Assembly (NCBI RefSeq): GCF_030929595.1
Contig: NZ_JAVFVR010000004.1
Span: 248,001-312,000, forward strand
From: Flavobacterium sp. LHD-85
GTDB taxonomy: Bacteria > Bacteroidota > Bacteroidia > Flavobacteriales > Flavobacteriaceae
Length of the DNA stretch: 64,000 bases
Direction of reading: 5' to 3'
Shown here: positions 33,883-42,301 of the stretch, piece by piece
Layout: every line of letters begins with the position of its first letter
Numbering within the stretch: the first letter of the stretch is position 1
Made by a program: the position numbers and the translations under genes
The notes under the pieces: generated by a model
Told to the model about the DNA's origin: nothing
Databases searched by the model: none
What the model saw: the letters and a program-made list of their open reading frames with translations, nothing else

Positions 33883-34695
33883 ATGACATTTACGAAAACT
33901 ACTGAACAAGCCTCAAAATATGAACATTTAGAGAAGATGTCTGTTCATGAACTGTTATCTAATATAAACCAAGAAGACAAAACTGTTCCTTATGCAGTCG
34001 AGAAAGCTTTGCCACAAATAGAAGCTTTGATTCCGCAGATAGTCGACAAATTAAAGCTTGGCGGCAGATTGTTTTATATTGGAGCAGGAACTTCTGGCCG
34101 ACTTGGTGTTGTTGACGCTTCTGAATGTCCGCCAACTTTTGGTGTTCCGTTTGATTTAGTAAATGGCATTATTGCTGGTGGTGACACAGCTATAAGACGT
34201 GCTGTAGAAAATGCCGAAGACAGTACAACAAATGCTTGGATTGATCTTCAAAACCATAATATCAATTCGAATGATGTGGTTATTGGAATCGCTGCTTCTG
34301 GAACTACTCCATATGTTATTAGTGGTTTAGAAGCTTGCAATCAAAACAACATTGTTACAGGATGTATTACTTGTAATGCTGGAAGTCCGTTAGCTTTAAC
34401 TGCACAATTTCCAATTGAAGTTGTTGTTGGACCAGAATTCGTTACGGGAAGCTCTAGAATGAAAGCTGGAACTGCACAGAAATTGGTTTTAAACATGATT
34501 TCGACTGCCGCAATGATTCAGCTTGGAAAAGTGAGAGGCAACAAAATGGTCGATATGCAATTAAGCAATGTCAAACTCATTGATCGCGGTGTAAAAATGA
34601 TTATGGATGAAATTTCAGTTTCGTATGACGAAGCTTCTGAATTATTGAAAAAATACGGCAGCGTGAGAAATGCTGTTGACAATTATAAGAAATAA
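33883..34695 (+). CDS. murQ: N-acetylmuramic acid 6-phosphate etherase
   Basis: Cleaves the lactyl ether of MurNAc-6-phosphate to give GlcNAc-6-phosphate and lactate, a step in peptidoglycan recycling in the cytoplasm. It is a single SIS-domain enzyme. The signature IGAGTSGRLGVVDASECPPTFG is complete, followed by AVENAEDS with a catalytic acid region, IAASGTTPYV, and GSSRMKAGTAQKLVLNMIST. At 270 residues it is slightly shorter than the E. coli enzyme, as usual in Bacteroidota. DUF6095 follows downstream after a repeat spacer. No MurK or NagZ gene is nearby. Confidence 0.94.
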   Translation: MTFTKTTEQASKYEHLEKMSVHELLSNINQEDKTVPYAVEKALPQIEALIPQIVDKLKLGGRLFYIGAGTSGRLGVVDASECPPTFGVPFDLVNGIIAGGDTAIRRAVENAEDSTTNAWIDLQNHNINSNDVVIGIAASGTTPYVISGLEACNQNNIVTGCITCNAGSPLALTAQFPIEVVVGPEFVTGSSRMKAGTAQKLVLNMISTAAMIQLGKVRGNKMVDMQLSNVKLIDRGVKMIMDEISVSYDEASELLKKYGSVRNAVDNYKK

Positions 34696-34715
34696 TAGTT
34701 TTCTGCTTGGAAGTT

Positions 34716-34833
34716 TAACCACAAAGCACACTAAGAATTACGCAAAGTTCGTAAGGTTTTTATTTAAAACTTTGCGAACTTTGCGATTATAAAAATCTAG
34801 CATATAAAAAAAACTTAGCGTACTTTGCGGTTA
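34716..34833. repeat. nested word-repeat hairpin (ACCACAAAG / CTTTGCGGT words)
   Basis: The outer arms 34716-34735 and 34814-34833 are inverse copies of 20 bases with three differences, all of which keep G-U pairing. The inner arms 34740-34751 and 34775-34785 spell GCAAAGTTCG and its complement, the same word as in the element at 13834. The result is a two-level hairpin. Confidence 0.75.
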
Positions 34834-34877
34834 AAAACAAACCAACAAGTTGAAACCTTAAACTTGAAACAAAAAAG

Positions 34878-35099
34878 ATGGCAACAAATAAAGAATTACT
34901 AAAAAAAGGAGTGAAATATCTATCAGGCGCTCTGCCTCTTATGTTTCTTGGGCCAACATTGATTTATAATGCTTTTCAAAATCAAGGCAACAACTGGCAC
35001 TATCTTGTTTTAGGAATCGGAATTGTGGCTTGTCTTTCTTCTATGCTTTTGATCTTTTTGGGATTGAAAATCATTATGAAAGGTATATTTAATGACTAA
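34878..35099 (+). CDS. DUF6095 family small membrane protein
   Basis: A 73-residue protein with two membrane helices, YLSGALPLMFLGPTLIYNAF and YLVLGIGIVACLSSMLLIFLGLKIIMKG, joined by a short loop (QNQGNNWH). The N-terminus is basic and the ends probably face the cytoplasm. Proteins of this kind recur right after murQ in flavobacteria; the family name is from memory of that arrangement. The function is unknown. The toxin-antitoxin pair follows 27 bases later. Confidence 0.7.
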   Translation: MATNKELLKKGVKYLSGALPLMFLGPTLIYNAFQNQGNNWHYLVLGIGIVACLSSMLLIFLGLKIIMKGIFND

Positions 35100-35126
35100 T
35101 TTGTATCTTTACTAAAATTCTTTGTT

Positions 35127-35357
35127 ATGGATATACAAGCAGAAATAAACTGGATTCATCAAGAAATTGATAAAGTAAAAGACCCCTCTTTTGTAGAAAA
35201 ATTAAAACACCTCTTACAATCAATAAATAATACCGCAATTGATTCGGATGCAGCTTATAATTTAGATATTGAAAATGCCTTAAATGATATTAAAAAAGGT
35301 AATTTTTATACTGAAGATGAAGCTAAAGAAATTGCAAAAAAATGGGGAAGAAAATAA
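35127..35357 (+). CDS. putative antitoxin
   Basis: A 76-residue acidic, helical protein (MDIQAEINWIHQEIDKVKDP). Its C-terminal segment, FYTEDEAKEIAKKWGRK, recurs in Bacteroidota antitoxins placed before ParE-type toxins. It overlaps the toxin gene by 16 bp. No DNA-binding motif is clear. The antitoxin role is taken from order and overlap. Confidence 0.7.
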   Translation: MDIQAEINWIHQEIDKVKDPSFVEKLKHLLQSINNTAIDSDAAYNLDIENALNDIKKGNFYTEDEAKEIAKKWGRK

Positions 35358-35656
35358 TTTGGACAAACAATGCTTTGAGCCAATTAGAAGACATTCATTT
35401 TTACATTTTCTTTGAAAGTAAATCACTTACGATTGCTGATAAAGTAGTTAATACTATTTTTGAAAGTGCTGAAATACTTAAAACACAACCTGAAATTTAT
35501 AAACTTGACAAACAAAAAGCCAACAATGATGGTAGTTTTAGAGTTTATTCTGTTTACGATTATGCTATTTCTTATCAAATAACAAAAGAGAACATCTATA
35601 TACTTCGAGTGCGTCACAATGCGCAAAAACCTAAAAAACATTCATGGAAAGTCTAA
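35342..35656 (+). CDS. RelE/ParE-family toxin
   Basis: A 104-residue basic protein with ParE features: IIWTNNALSQLEDIHFYIFFESKSLTIADKVVNTIFESAE in the N-terminal helix pair, the small strand FRVYSVYDYAISYQITKENIYILRVRHNAQKPKKH at the end with the usual arginine/histidine. ParE proteins inhibit gyrase; others in the superfamily cleave mRNA. It overlaps the antitoxin by 16 bp and the pentapeptide-repeat gene by 13 bp. Sequence is unlike the other toxin of the window (5746-6027), so the two loci are not recent copies. Confidence 0.78.
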   Translation: MGKKIIWTNNALSQLEDIHFYIFFESKSLTIADKVVNTIFESAEILKTQPEIYKLDKQKANNDGSFRVYSVYDYAISYQITKENIYILRVRHNAQKPKKHSWKV

Positions 35657-36216
35657 TTCACATTCAGAAAACATTTGAGAAAGTTGTTTATATTGATAAG
35701 AAAATAAACAATCGGGAGTTTGAAGATTGTGTGTTTAAAAACTGTGATTTTTCTAACAGCAATTTCAATTCTAATACTTTTCTTGACTGCGAGTTTATTG
35801 ACTGCAATCTTTCTATGACAAGTTTGGCAGGAACAAGTTTAAAAAACGTCACTTTTAAAAACTGCAAACTTCTCGGAATTGCTTTTAACGAATGTGACGA
35901 TTTCTTATTTCAGGTTTATTTTGAAGATTGTGTTCTAGATTATGCTCTTTTTTCGAATAAAAAAATGCCTAAAACCAAGTTTATCAATTCGTCAGTAAGA
36001 GAAGTGACTTTTATTGGAACTAATTTAACGAGTTCTATTTTTGACAATTGCAATCTTGACGGCGCTATTTTTAACGAAACGCAATTGGCGGGAGTTAACT
36101 TTAAAACAGCTTACAATTACAAAATCGATCCTGAATTTAATCCGATGAAAAAAGCGCAATTTTCTACCGATGGAATTGTTGGATTATTGGATAAATATGA
36201 TATCAAGATTGTTTAA
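35644..36216 (+). CDS. pentapeptide repeat protein overlapping a toxin gene
   Basis: A 190-residue protein in which residues about 24-150 are pentapeptide repeats A(D/N)LXX, seen as FEDCVFKNCDFSNSNFNSNTFLDCEF, then ... TSLKNVTFKNCKLLG ... SSIFDNCNLDGAIF. They fold as a right-handed four-sided beta helix. The layout, with a break in the middle and a hydrophobic C-terminus (GIVGLLDKYDIKIV), recalls the Qnr/McbG/AlbG group that protects topoisomerases by DNA mimicry; I cannot confirm that function. It begins inside the toxin gene (13-bp overlap), so it is probably translated with the toxin-antitoxin pair. Confidence 0.8.
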   Translation: MESLIHIQKTFEKVVYIDKKINNREFEDCVFKNCDFSNSNFNSNTFLDCEFIDCNLSMTSLAGTSLKNVTFKNCKLLGIAFNECDDFLFQVYFEDCVLDYALFSNKKMPKTKFINSSVREVTFIGTNLTSSIFDNCNLDGAIFNETQLAGVNFKTAYNYKIDPEFNPMKKAQFSTDGIVGLLDKYDIKIV

Positions 36217-36221
36217 AAAAA

Positions 36222-36315
36222 AACTCCACGAATTACACCAATTAACACGAATTGAGATTTCGATCAATTTGCGATACAACTAAAATTTTGTGAAAATTTG
36301 TGCAATTTGTGGCAA
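36222..36315. repeat. word-repeat element (CACGAATTA / AATTTGTG words)
   Basis: CCACGAATTACACCAATT and ACACGAATT on the left are mirrored by ATTTTGTG, AAATTTGTG and CAATTTGTGG on the right. The arms differ at many positions, so the hairpin is looser than in the other elements. Confidence 0.6.
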
Positions 36316-36326
36316 AAAAAATAGCT

Positions 36327-36902
36327 ATGAAATTATCTGAATCTTATCTAGAAAGTGTCAAAAAGCAATTTTTATATTATAAAATGCTTGGCGAAAAGGC
36401 AATCGATCAGATCGAACCTGAACAGCTTTTTGTTTCTTTTAATGACGACACCAACAGCATTGCAACAATCATAAAACATATTTCGGGCAATATGCTTTCT
36501 CGATGGACAGATTTTCTAACTTCCGACGGAGAAAAAGAATGGCGAAACCGTGATTCCGAATTTGAAAACGATATACAATCTAAAGAAGAAGTTCTGGAAA
36601 TTTGGAACAAAGGCTGGAATTGTCTTGAAAATACTCTAGAAAGTTTAAACTCCGAACAGCTTTCTGACATCATTTACATTAGAAATGAAGGCCATACGGT
36701 TATTGAAGCCATCAATCGTCAATTGGCACATTATCCTTATCATGTCGGGCAGATTGTTTTTTATGCTAAACAATTGAAAAACAGCGAATGGAATAGTTTA
36801 TCGATTCCGAAGAATAAATCGGGAAATTATAATGCCGAAAAGTTTGCCAAAGAAAAAGAAATCAAGAACTTTACCGATGATGAATTAAAGAGGTTGAAAT
36901 AA
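36327..36902 (+). CDS. DinB-like DUF1572 family protein
   Basis: A 191-residue four-helix protein of the DinB/YfiT superfamily. The metal-binding histidines are in IIKHISGNMLSRW, and in LAHYPYHVGQIVFYAKQL near residue 150; the spacing is that of the DUF1572 group. Related enzymes are metal-dependent thiol transferases (such as bacillithiol transferases), but the substrate is unknown here. ATG 36327 is taken as start; a GTG further upstream at 36300 is less likely as it lies in repeat DNA. Confidence 0.8.
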   Translation: MKLSESYLESVKKQFLYYKMLGEKAIDQIEPEQLFVSFNDDTNSIATIIKHISGNMLSRWTDFLTSDGEKEWRNRDSEFENDIQSKEEVLEIWNKGWNCLENTLESLNSEQLSDIIYIRNEGHTVIEAINRQLAHYPYHVGQIVFYAKQLKNSEWNSLSIPKNKSGNYNAEKFAKEKEIKNFTDDELKRLK

Positions 36903-36917
36903 TCTATCTTTCTAAAT

Positions 36918-37382
36918 ATGAAATCAAAAGATAACGAAACACATCACTTTTTACCAAGCGGAGAATGGGAAGGATTTTATTGCTATTCTAATTCGTCCTC
37001 ACAACATAAAATGTCTATTGAATTGAGTTTTGCAAATTCAATTATTACAGGCTCTGGAATTGATGATGTAGATTCATTTCGATGGAACGGCTCTTATAAT
37101 TTGGAAAATTTTAAACTTAAAATGGTCAAAACTTATCCGACACATATCATTAATTATGCTGGAGATATAGACGAAAACGGCATTTGGGGTATTTGGGATA
37201 ATCCAGAGGACTTGAGTTTTTTTTCTGATTTTTCGCCAAACGTTCTTCAACAAATTAAAGCGATGACAAAGGGAGGTTTTCATATCTGGCCAAAAGCAAA
37301 CAAAAGTGAATCTAAAGAAGAAATGAGAGAAGAAGTCAAAGAATCTAAAAAACTGAAAGAGTTTTATATTCAAAAAGTTTAA
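36918..37382 (+). CDS. hypothetical protein with beta-rich core and charged tail
   Basis: A 154-residue protein. The first 120 residues look like a small beta sandwich (GEWEGFYCYSNSS, KMSIELSFANSIITGSGIDDV, HIINYAGDIDENGIWGIWD). The last 30 are a charged helical tail (ESKEEMREEVKESKKLKEF). It has no signal peptide or transmembrane segment. I do not recognise the family. It starts 15 bases after the DinB-like gene and may be in its operon. A structured RNA candidate lies right after its stop. Confidence 0.65.
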   Translation: MKSKDNETHHFLPSGEWEGFYCYSNSSSQHKMSIELSFANSIITGSGIDDVDSFRWNGSYNLENFKLKMVKTYPTHIINYAGDIDENGIWGIWDNPEDLSFFSDFSPNVLQQIKAMTKGGFHIWPKANKSESKEEMREEVKESKKLKEFYIQKV

Positions 37383-37407
37383 ATTATATTCAAGTGTTTC
37401 TTGTTAT

Positions 37408-37498
37408 CCTAATGCCCTAGCCCCGATTGAAATGGAAATCCTTTTTATTTTTTCTTTAAAAATAAAAAGATTGAAATGGAAAGCGGGATTAGCTCCTA
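37408..37498 (+). ncRNA. candidate structured RNA, Flavo-1-like motif
   Basis: A 91-base element. The outer stem CTAGCCCCG (37417-37425) pairs with CGGGATTAG (37484-37492) with one mismatch. The inner stem, 37441-37452 with 37458-37469, is 12 bp and perfect. Each strand of the internal loop carries the same 14-base word, GATTGAAATGGAAA, at 37425-37438 and 37469-37482, so the loop is built of direct rather than complementary repeats. The layout of conserved GC-rich ends around a variable A/T hairpin matches an element I recall recurring in flavobacteria, probably the Flavo-1 motif, but I could not check this. Confidence 0.55.
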
Positions 37499-37516
37499 AA
37501 AAACAACTTAATTAAA

Positions 37517-37888
37517 ATGAAAAAAATAGTATTCTTATTTCCAGTGCTGGCTTTAGTATCTTGTTATAATGCTGAACACAATTGCAAGGATTTTAAAACT
37601 GGAAAATTCAAATTTGAGACAGAAGTCAACGGCGAGAAAAAAACAACTTATTTTGAACGCAAAGACGATATCGAAATCGAAACTTTTGAAGGAAAAACAG
37701 ATACCGCAACCATTCGTTGGGTAAGTGACTGCGAATATGTGCTACAGAAAAAGCATCCAAAAAATATGGCTGAAGAAAAAGCCATCAGCATGAAGATCCT
37801 TACGACTTCTAAAGATTCTTATACTTTTGAATTTGGCTTGGTTGGTTCTGAAGAAAAGCAAAGAGGAACCGTTTACAAGGTTGATTAA
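37517..37888 (+). CDS. small lipoprotein of unknown function
   Basis: A 123-residue protein with signal MKKIVFLFPVLALVSC and lipobox cysteine 16, followed by YNAEHNCKDFKTGKFKFE. The mature domain is a small beta barrel-like fold of alternating strands (GEKKTTYFERKDDIEIETFEGK, TATIRWVSDCEYVL, KISMKILTTSKDSYTFEF-type). Two cysteines (NCKD and DCEYV) could form a disulfide. Such short lipoproteins are common in flavobacteria and are sometimes misnamed topoisomerase. It is transcribed after the RNA candidate. Confidence 0.68.
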   Translation: MKKIVFLFPVLALVSCYNAEHNCKDFKTGKFKFETEVNGEKKTTYFERKDDIEIETFEGKTDTATIRWVSDCEYVLQKKHPKNMAEEKAISMKILTTSKDSYTFEFGLVGSEEKQRGTVYKVD

Positions 37889-37900
37889 ATAATTAAGCTT

Positions 37901-37974
37901 TTTTGCCACAAAGGCACAAAGACGCTAAGGACTTATTTCTTTGCGACTTTGTGCCTTTGTGCCTTTGTGGCAAA
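37901..37974. repeat. word-repeat hairpin (GTGCCTTT / AAAGGCAC words)
   Basis: TTTTGCCACAAAGGCACAAAG at 37901 onward is mirrored by CTTTGTGCCTTTGTGGCAAA ending at 37974, with one extra GTGCCTTT in the right arm. The arms come nearly perfectly together around a small loop near 37931-37938. It lies between the lipoprotein and the cNMP/CBS gene. Confidence 0.8.
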
Positions 37975-38039
37975 TTATTATAATGTGTTTCTTTTACATT
38001 TCTATTTTAAATAGTACATTAGGACTTTAATCTAACCAA

Positions 38040-39959
38040 ATGAAAAATACCATTTCGCAAAGAGTTGCAGACTTTTTAAAAGGATATCCGCCGTTTAATT
38101 TTTTGCATCAGAGAGATTTAGAAAAACTATCTGAACAGATTTCAATTATATATAAAGAAAAAGATGCTGTGATTTTTGCCGAAAATGACAAAACACACGA
38201 TTCTTTTTATGTGGTTCACAAAGGTGCTGTCGCTTTGAAAAAAAGCACTAAAAATACAGTTTTGGACATGTGTGATGAAGGCGATATTTTTGGACTTCGT
38301 CCGCTTTTGGCACAAGAAAATTATATTATGGAAGCTGTAGCGCACGAAGAAAGTATTCTTTACGCTATTCCAATTGCCGTTTTTAAGCCTTACGCATTGG
38401 AAAACAGAAACATTGGCAATTTCCTTATTGAGAGTTATGCTTCGAATACTCGCAATCCGTATTCAGATATTCATAAAGACAAATTATATGGTGATGATCA
38501 GTTGAATGAAAACCTGCATTCGAGCAATCATTCTTTTGATTTAGCGCCAATCAAATATTCTAAAAAAATCGTTACCTGCAGTCCGTCAACAACAGTTAAG
38601 GAAGTGGCAAAGATTATGAATAAAAAGAAAGTTGGTGCGATATTGATTGTAGATGAAATGCTTCCGATTGGTATTCTGACTGATAAAGATCTTCGAAACA
38701 AAATTGTTACAGGAGATTTTCCTATTACAACCACCGCCGAAACGATCATGACCAAACCGGTTATTACATATTCAAAAAAAATGACAGTTACCGAAGCGCA
38801 AATGGCGATGATGAAAAGTAATATCAGTCATTTATGTTTGACCAAAGATGGAACTGTAAATACTAAAGCAGTCGGGATTTTATCGAAACACGATGTTATG
38901 GTCGCGCTTGGAAATAATCCCGCGGTTTTGATAAAAGCGCTGAAACGCACTAAAAAAATCAAGGAAATAAAACCAATCCGTAACCGAATTATGCAATTGC
39001 TTCAAGGTTATTTGGATCAAAATATTCCGATGACTTTGATTACCAAAATCATTACAGAATTGAATGAAGCTTGCACAACTCGAGTTATCGAAATTTGTTT
39101 GGAAAAAATGAGCAGTCCGCCACCTGTAAAATTCGCTTGGCTGGCGCTTGGAAGCCAGGGACGCGGCGAGCAAATGCTACATACCGATCAAGATAATGCG
39201 ATTGTTTACGAAAATGTCAATGAAGTTTTTAGGGATGAAACTAAAATCTATTTCTTAAAATTTGCCGGACTTGTCAATAAAGGTCTTTTTGATATTGGCA
39301 ACGATTATTGTCCTGCCGATATGATGGCTTCGAGTCCGAAATGGTGCATGAGTTTGGACGAATGGAAATCTCAAGTGCATCATTGGATTACAAATCCTGG
39401 GAAAAATGAGGTTTTGCTTTCGTTTATTTTCTTTGATTATAGCAAAACTTATGGCGATTCTGAAATCGTTAATGAACTGTCTGATTCTATTTTTGAAAAC
39501 GTAAAAGCAAATCCGATTTTTTATATGCATTTGGTGAGTGGCGCTTTGCAAAGCCCATCGCCTACTGGCTTCTTTAGACAATTTTTGGTTGAACAAGACG
39601 GTGCAAACAAAGATAATTTCGATATTAAACGTAGAGCTTTAATGCCTCTAACCGATGCTGCACGTGTTTTAATTTTATCCCATTCGGTAAAAGGAATCAG
39701 CAATACAGCAGAGCGTTTTGAGAAACTGGCAGAATTGGAACCTAATAATAGAGAATTGTATTTATCGTGTTCGTATTCGTTTAAAGCTTTACTGAAATTT
39801 AGAACCAAACAAGGATTGTTGCATCATGATTCTGGTCAGTTTATCGAACTGGAATCTTTAACCAAAATGGAAAAAATTAAACTGAAACGTACTTTTAAAA
39901 CCATTAAAGAACTTCAGGAACTTATTTCGGTGCGTTTTAATATCTCAAATCTGGTATAA
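38040..39959 (+). CDS. cNMP-binding/CBS/DUF294 nucleotidyltransferase-like protein
   Basis: A 639-residue signalling protein. Residues about 20-130 are a cyclic-nucleotide-binding domain (FYVVHKGAVALKK, CDEGDIFGLRPLLA). Residues 175-300 hold a CBS pair (VGAILIVDEMLPIGILTDKDLR, SHLCLTKDGTVNTKAVGILSKHDV). Then comes a DUF294 nucleotidyltransferase-like domain with ALGSQGRGEQMLHTDQDNAIVYE, the GSxxR and D-x-D metal pattern, and a DUF294_C helical end. The DUF294 part is thought to be related to GlnD-type uridylyltransferases, but the substrate is unknown. It is followed by an exonuclease gene after 2 bases, with which it forms an operon. Confidence 0.88.
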   Translation: MKNTISQRVADFLKGYPPFNFLHQRDLEKLSEQISIIYKEKDAVIFAENDKTHDSFYVVHKGAVALKKSTKNTVLDMCDEGDIFGLRPLLAQENYIMEAVAHEESILYAIPIAVFKPYALENRNIGNFLIESYASNTRNPYSDIHKDKLYGDDQLNENLHSSNHSFDLAPIKYSKKIVTCSPSTTVKEVAKIMNKKKVGAILIVDEMLPIGILTDKDLRNKIVTGDFPITTTAETIMTKPVITYSKKMTVTEAQMAMMKSNISHLCLTKDGTVNTKAVGILSKHDVMVALGNNPAVLIKALKRTKKIKEIKPIRNRIMQLLQGYLDQNIPMTLITKIITELNEACTTRVIEICLEKMSSPPPVKFAWLALGSQGRGEQMLHTDQDNAIVYENVNEVFRDETKIYFLKFAGLVNKGLFDIGNDYCPADMMASSPKWCMSLDEWKSQVHHWITNPGKNEVLLSFIFFDYSKTYGDSEIVNELSDSIFENVKANPIFYMHLVSGALQSPSPTGFFRQFLVEQDGANKDNFDIKRRALMPLTDAARVLILSHSVKGISNTAERFEKLAELEPNNRELYLSCSYSFKALLKFRTKQGLLHHDSGQFIELESLTKMEKIKLKRTFKTIKELQELISVRFNISNLV

Positions 39960-39961
39960 TA

Positions 39962-40591
39962 ATGAGTTTATTCAATTTTTGGAAGAAAGAAGAAAATAAT
40001 CTATTCGATGATAATATTACGATCGAAGAAACTCGTTTTGTGGTTTTAGATACCGAAACTACAGGATTTGATTACGATAATGACCGCATTTTGTGCATTG
40101 GCGCATTGGTTCTTCAAAACGGAATTATTAATGTTCAGGAAAGTTTTGAAGTTTATCTAGAACAAGATCATTATGATAAATCGACAGCTCAGATTCATGG
40201 TATTTTAAAAGATCTGCTTCTCAAACGTCCGACAGAATTAGAAGCTTTGCAACAGTTTTTGGAGTTTTTAGGAGATTCCATAATCATTGCGCATCATACC
40301 ATTTTTGATATTACAATGATTAATAGAGCTTTAGAACGAAATGGGCTTCCTCATTTAAGCAATAAAACTTTAGATACCGCTTATTTGTATAAAAAGACTT
40401 TGATTCAGTCGCATTTATTTGAACGAAAAGATCATTATACTTTAGATGACTTAGCTGATAAATTTGATATTTCAAAGAAAGACCGTCACACTGCTTTGGG
40501 CGATGCTTATATTACTGCGATTGCTTTTCTCAAGATTGTTAAAAAACTGAAAGAGAAGAAAGCAACCAATTTAAATCAGCTCTTTAAATAG
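39962..40591 (+). CDS. DEDDh 3'-5' exonuclease (DnaQ-like)
   Basis: A 209-residue exonuclease of the DnaQ/epsilon family. The three metal motifs are present: Exo I VVLDTETTG with Asp30 and Glu32, Exo II IIAHHTIFDITMI, and Exo III DRHTALGDAYITA with the catalytic His and Asp. It has no polymerase III alpha partner here. The gene begins 2 bases after the DUF294 gene, and this pair is commonly found together in Bacteroidota, often near acetate genes, which are absent here. The role of the pair is unclear. Confidence 0.9.
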   Translation: MSLFNFWKKEENNLFDDNITIEETRFVVLDTETTGFDYDNDRILCIGALVLQNGIINVQESFEVYLEQDHYDKSTAQIHGILKDLLLKRPTELEALQQFLEFLGDSIIIAHHTIFDITMINRALERNGLPHLSNKTLDTAYLYKKTLIQSHLFERKDHYTLDDLADKFDISKKDRHTALGDAYITAIAFLKIVKKLKEKKATNLNQLFK

Positions 40592-40755
40592 TTTTAAGAT
40601 TTTTTTATGAATCTTAAATTTACATTCGAAACCTTTAATTTACTTTTTCATAATACAAGACTTACATTTATTAGCATTAAGAAAAAATTAACATAACGTG
40701 TAATTTGTTTTGGAGAGATAGCTTTGCCTTAATCAAAAAAAATAAAAAACACTTT

Positions 40756-42231
40756 ATGAAAGCTAACTTTTTAAAATCAATTACCTTGCTTGGACTTGCA
40801 GGTCTTTCTGCAATAAGCTGTCAAAATGATGACAAAGATTCGAATAGTGTAAATGCAAGTATCGATTTTACTTCAAATTCAAAAGTACCTCCTTTTGTTT
40901 ATGCACAGACAGGTTTTGAAAACTTAAAAATCAGCACTTTAATCACAAGTGCAGATGTTCTTCCAAATTCACCATCTTTTGTTTACGGAGCACAGCCAGA
41001 CGGAGCTGGATTAATGAAAGATCCAAATGGTGACGGATACATTATGATTACCAACCACGAAATTATCCAATCTGTATCAAGAGTATATTTAGATAAAACA
41101 TTCAAACCTGTAAAAGGAGATTATATCGTTGATGGTGTTGGAGGTCTTACTCGTTTATGTTCTGCTACTTTGGCAACTCCAGAAATCCACGGATTTGGAC
41201 CAATCTTTTTAACTGCAGGAGAAAGCGGTCAGGAAAGTATGGTTCACGGAATTAATCCTCTTGGATTATCAACTGACAAAGCAAGAACTGATAGAGTTTT
41301 ACCAGCTTTAGGAAAAGCAAGTATGGAAAACGCTGTTCCGCTTCCTAAAGAGGCTTATCCTGGAAAAACAGTTATTCTTATTGGAGAAGATCAATCGTAT
41401 GCAACTTCTCACGTAAGTGCTGGTCAGTTAATTATGTATGTTAGTACAGTTGGTGATTTGTCTAACGGAAAATTATACGCTTTAAAAAGAACTGATGGAA
41501 ATCAGGTTGAAACGACTATGAAGTTAAACAATTCATATCCTGTTGAATTTGTTGAAATTCCGAATGCTAAAAACTTAACTGGTGCTGTAATCAATACAAC
41601 AGTTAATGATTTAAAAGCAATTCGTTTTTCAAGAGTTGAAGACGTAGATTACAGAAAAGGAAGCGCAAGCAACAATAGAGAAATCTATTTTACAGCAACT
41701 GGTCAGGCAACTAATAATGCTCCTGTTGAAGGTTACACGATGTGGGGAAGAGTTTATAAAGTAAAATTAGATGCAACAAACCCATTAAAAGGAACTTTAG
41801 AATTGGCTGTTGAAGGTGACAGTACTCCTGGAACCGGAATCATCAATCCTGATAACTTATGCGTAACTGAAAACTACGTTTACATTCAGGAAGATGGTGA
41901 TAGCTATTATGCAGATGCAAAACACGATTCATACATTTGGCAGTACAATATTGCTACAAAACAAAATAAAGCGTGGTTAAACATGAACCACAAAAGAACA
42001 GATACAGCTTGGAACACACTTTACAACCAAACTGGCGAAATGAGATTTGGTAGCTGGGAATTTGGAGCTATGCAAGACATTTCAGATATCATTGGTGTTC
42101 CAGATACTTTCACGGTAAATATTCACCCTCATACTTGGCAAAGTGATGCATTTAAAAATGCTGACGGTTCAGGAACTCAAACTAACAAAGAGGGAGGACA
42201 AACTGTAATTATTAGAAACGTACAACGCTAA
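40756..42231 (+). CDS. PhoX-like phosphatase-family lipoprotein
   Basis: A 491-residue lipoprotein. From MKANFLKSITLLGLAGLSAISC the lipobox cysteine is followed by QNDDKDSNS, an acidic surface-export stretch. The domain resembles the PhoX/DUF839 alkaline-phosphatase family: it has the FSRVEDVDYRKG segment and the PDNLCVTENYVYIQEDG segment, which in PhoX bind calcium and iron. The longer frame from 40705 lacks a signal. Strong stem-loop follows. It is next to a di-haem peroxidase gene. PhoX enzymes hydrolyse phosphate esters, but the substrate here is not shown. Confidence 0.75.
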   Translation: MKANFLKSITLLGLAGLSAISCQNDDKDSNSVNASIDFTSNSKVPPFVYAQTGFENLKISTLITSADVLPNSPSFVYGAQPDGAGLMKDPNGDGYIMITNHEIIQSVSRVYLDKTFKPVKGDYIVDGVGGLTRLCSATLATPEIHGFGPIFLTAGESGQESMVHGINPLGLSTDKARTDRVLPALGKASMENAVPLPKEAYPGKTVILIGEDQSYATSHVSAGQLIMYVSTVGDLSNGKLYALKRTDGNQVETTMKLNNSYPVEFVEIPNAKNLTGAVINTTVNDLKAIRFSRVEDVDYRKGSASNNREIYFTATGQATNNAPVEGYTMWGRVYKVKLDATNPLKGTLELAVEGDSTPGTGIINPDNLCVTENYVYIQEDGDSYYADAKHDSYIWQYNIATKQNKAWLNMNHKRTDTAWNTLYNQTGEMRFGSWEFGAMQDISDIIGVPDTFTVNIHPHTWQSDAFKNADGSGTQTNKEGGQTVIIRNVQR

Positions 42232-42255
42232 TAATTTTCGACCAAAATCTTATTG

Positions 42256-42287
42256 ACAACCCTTATTTTCCGATAAGGGTTGTTTCT
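42256..42287 (+). terminator. stem-loop after the PhoX-like gene
   Basis: An 11-bp perfect stem (ACAACCCTTAT at 42256-42266 with 42273-42283), 6-base loop, then TTTC. The T run is weak, so transcription may partly continue into the peroxidase gene. Confidence 0.65.
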
Positions 42288-42301
42288 ATTACAACTCCAC
42301 T

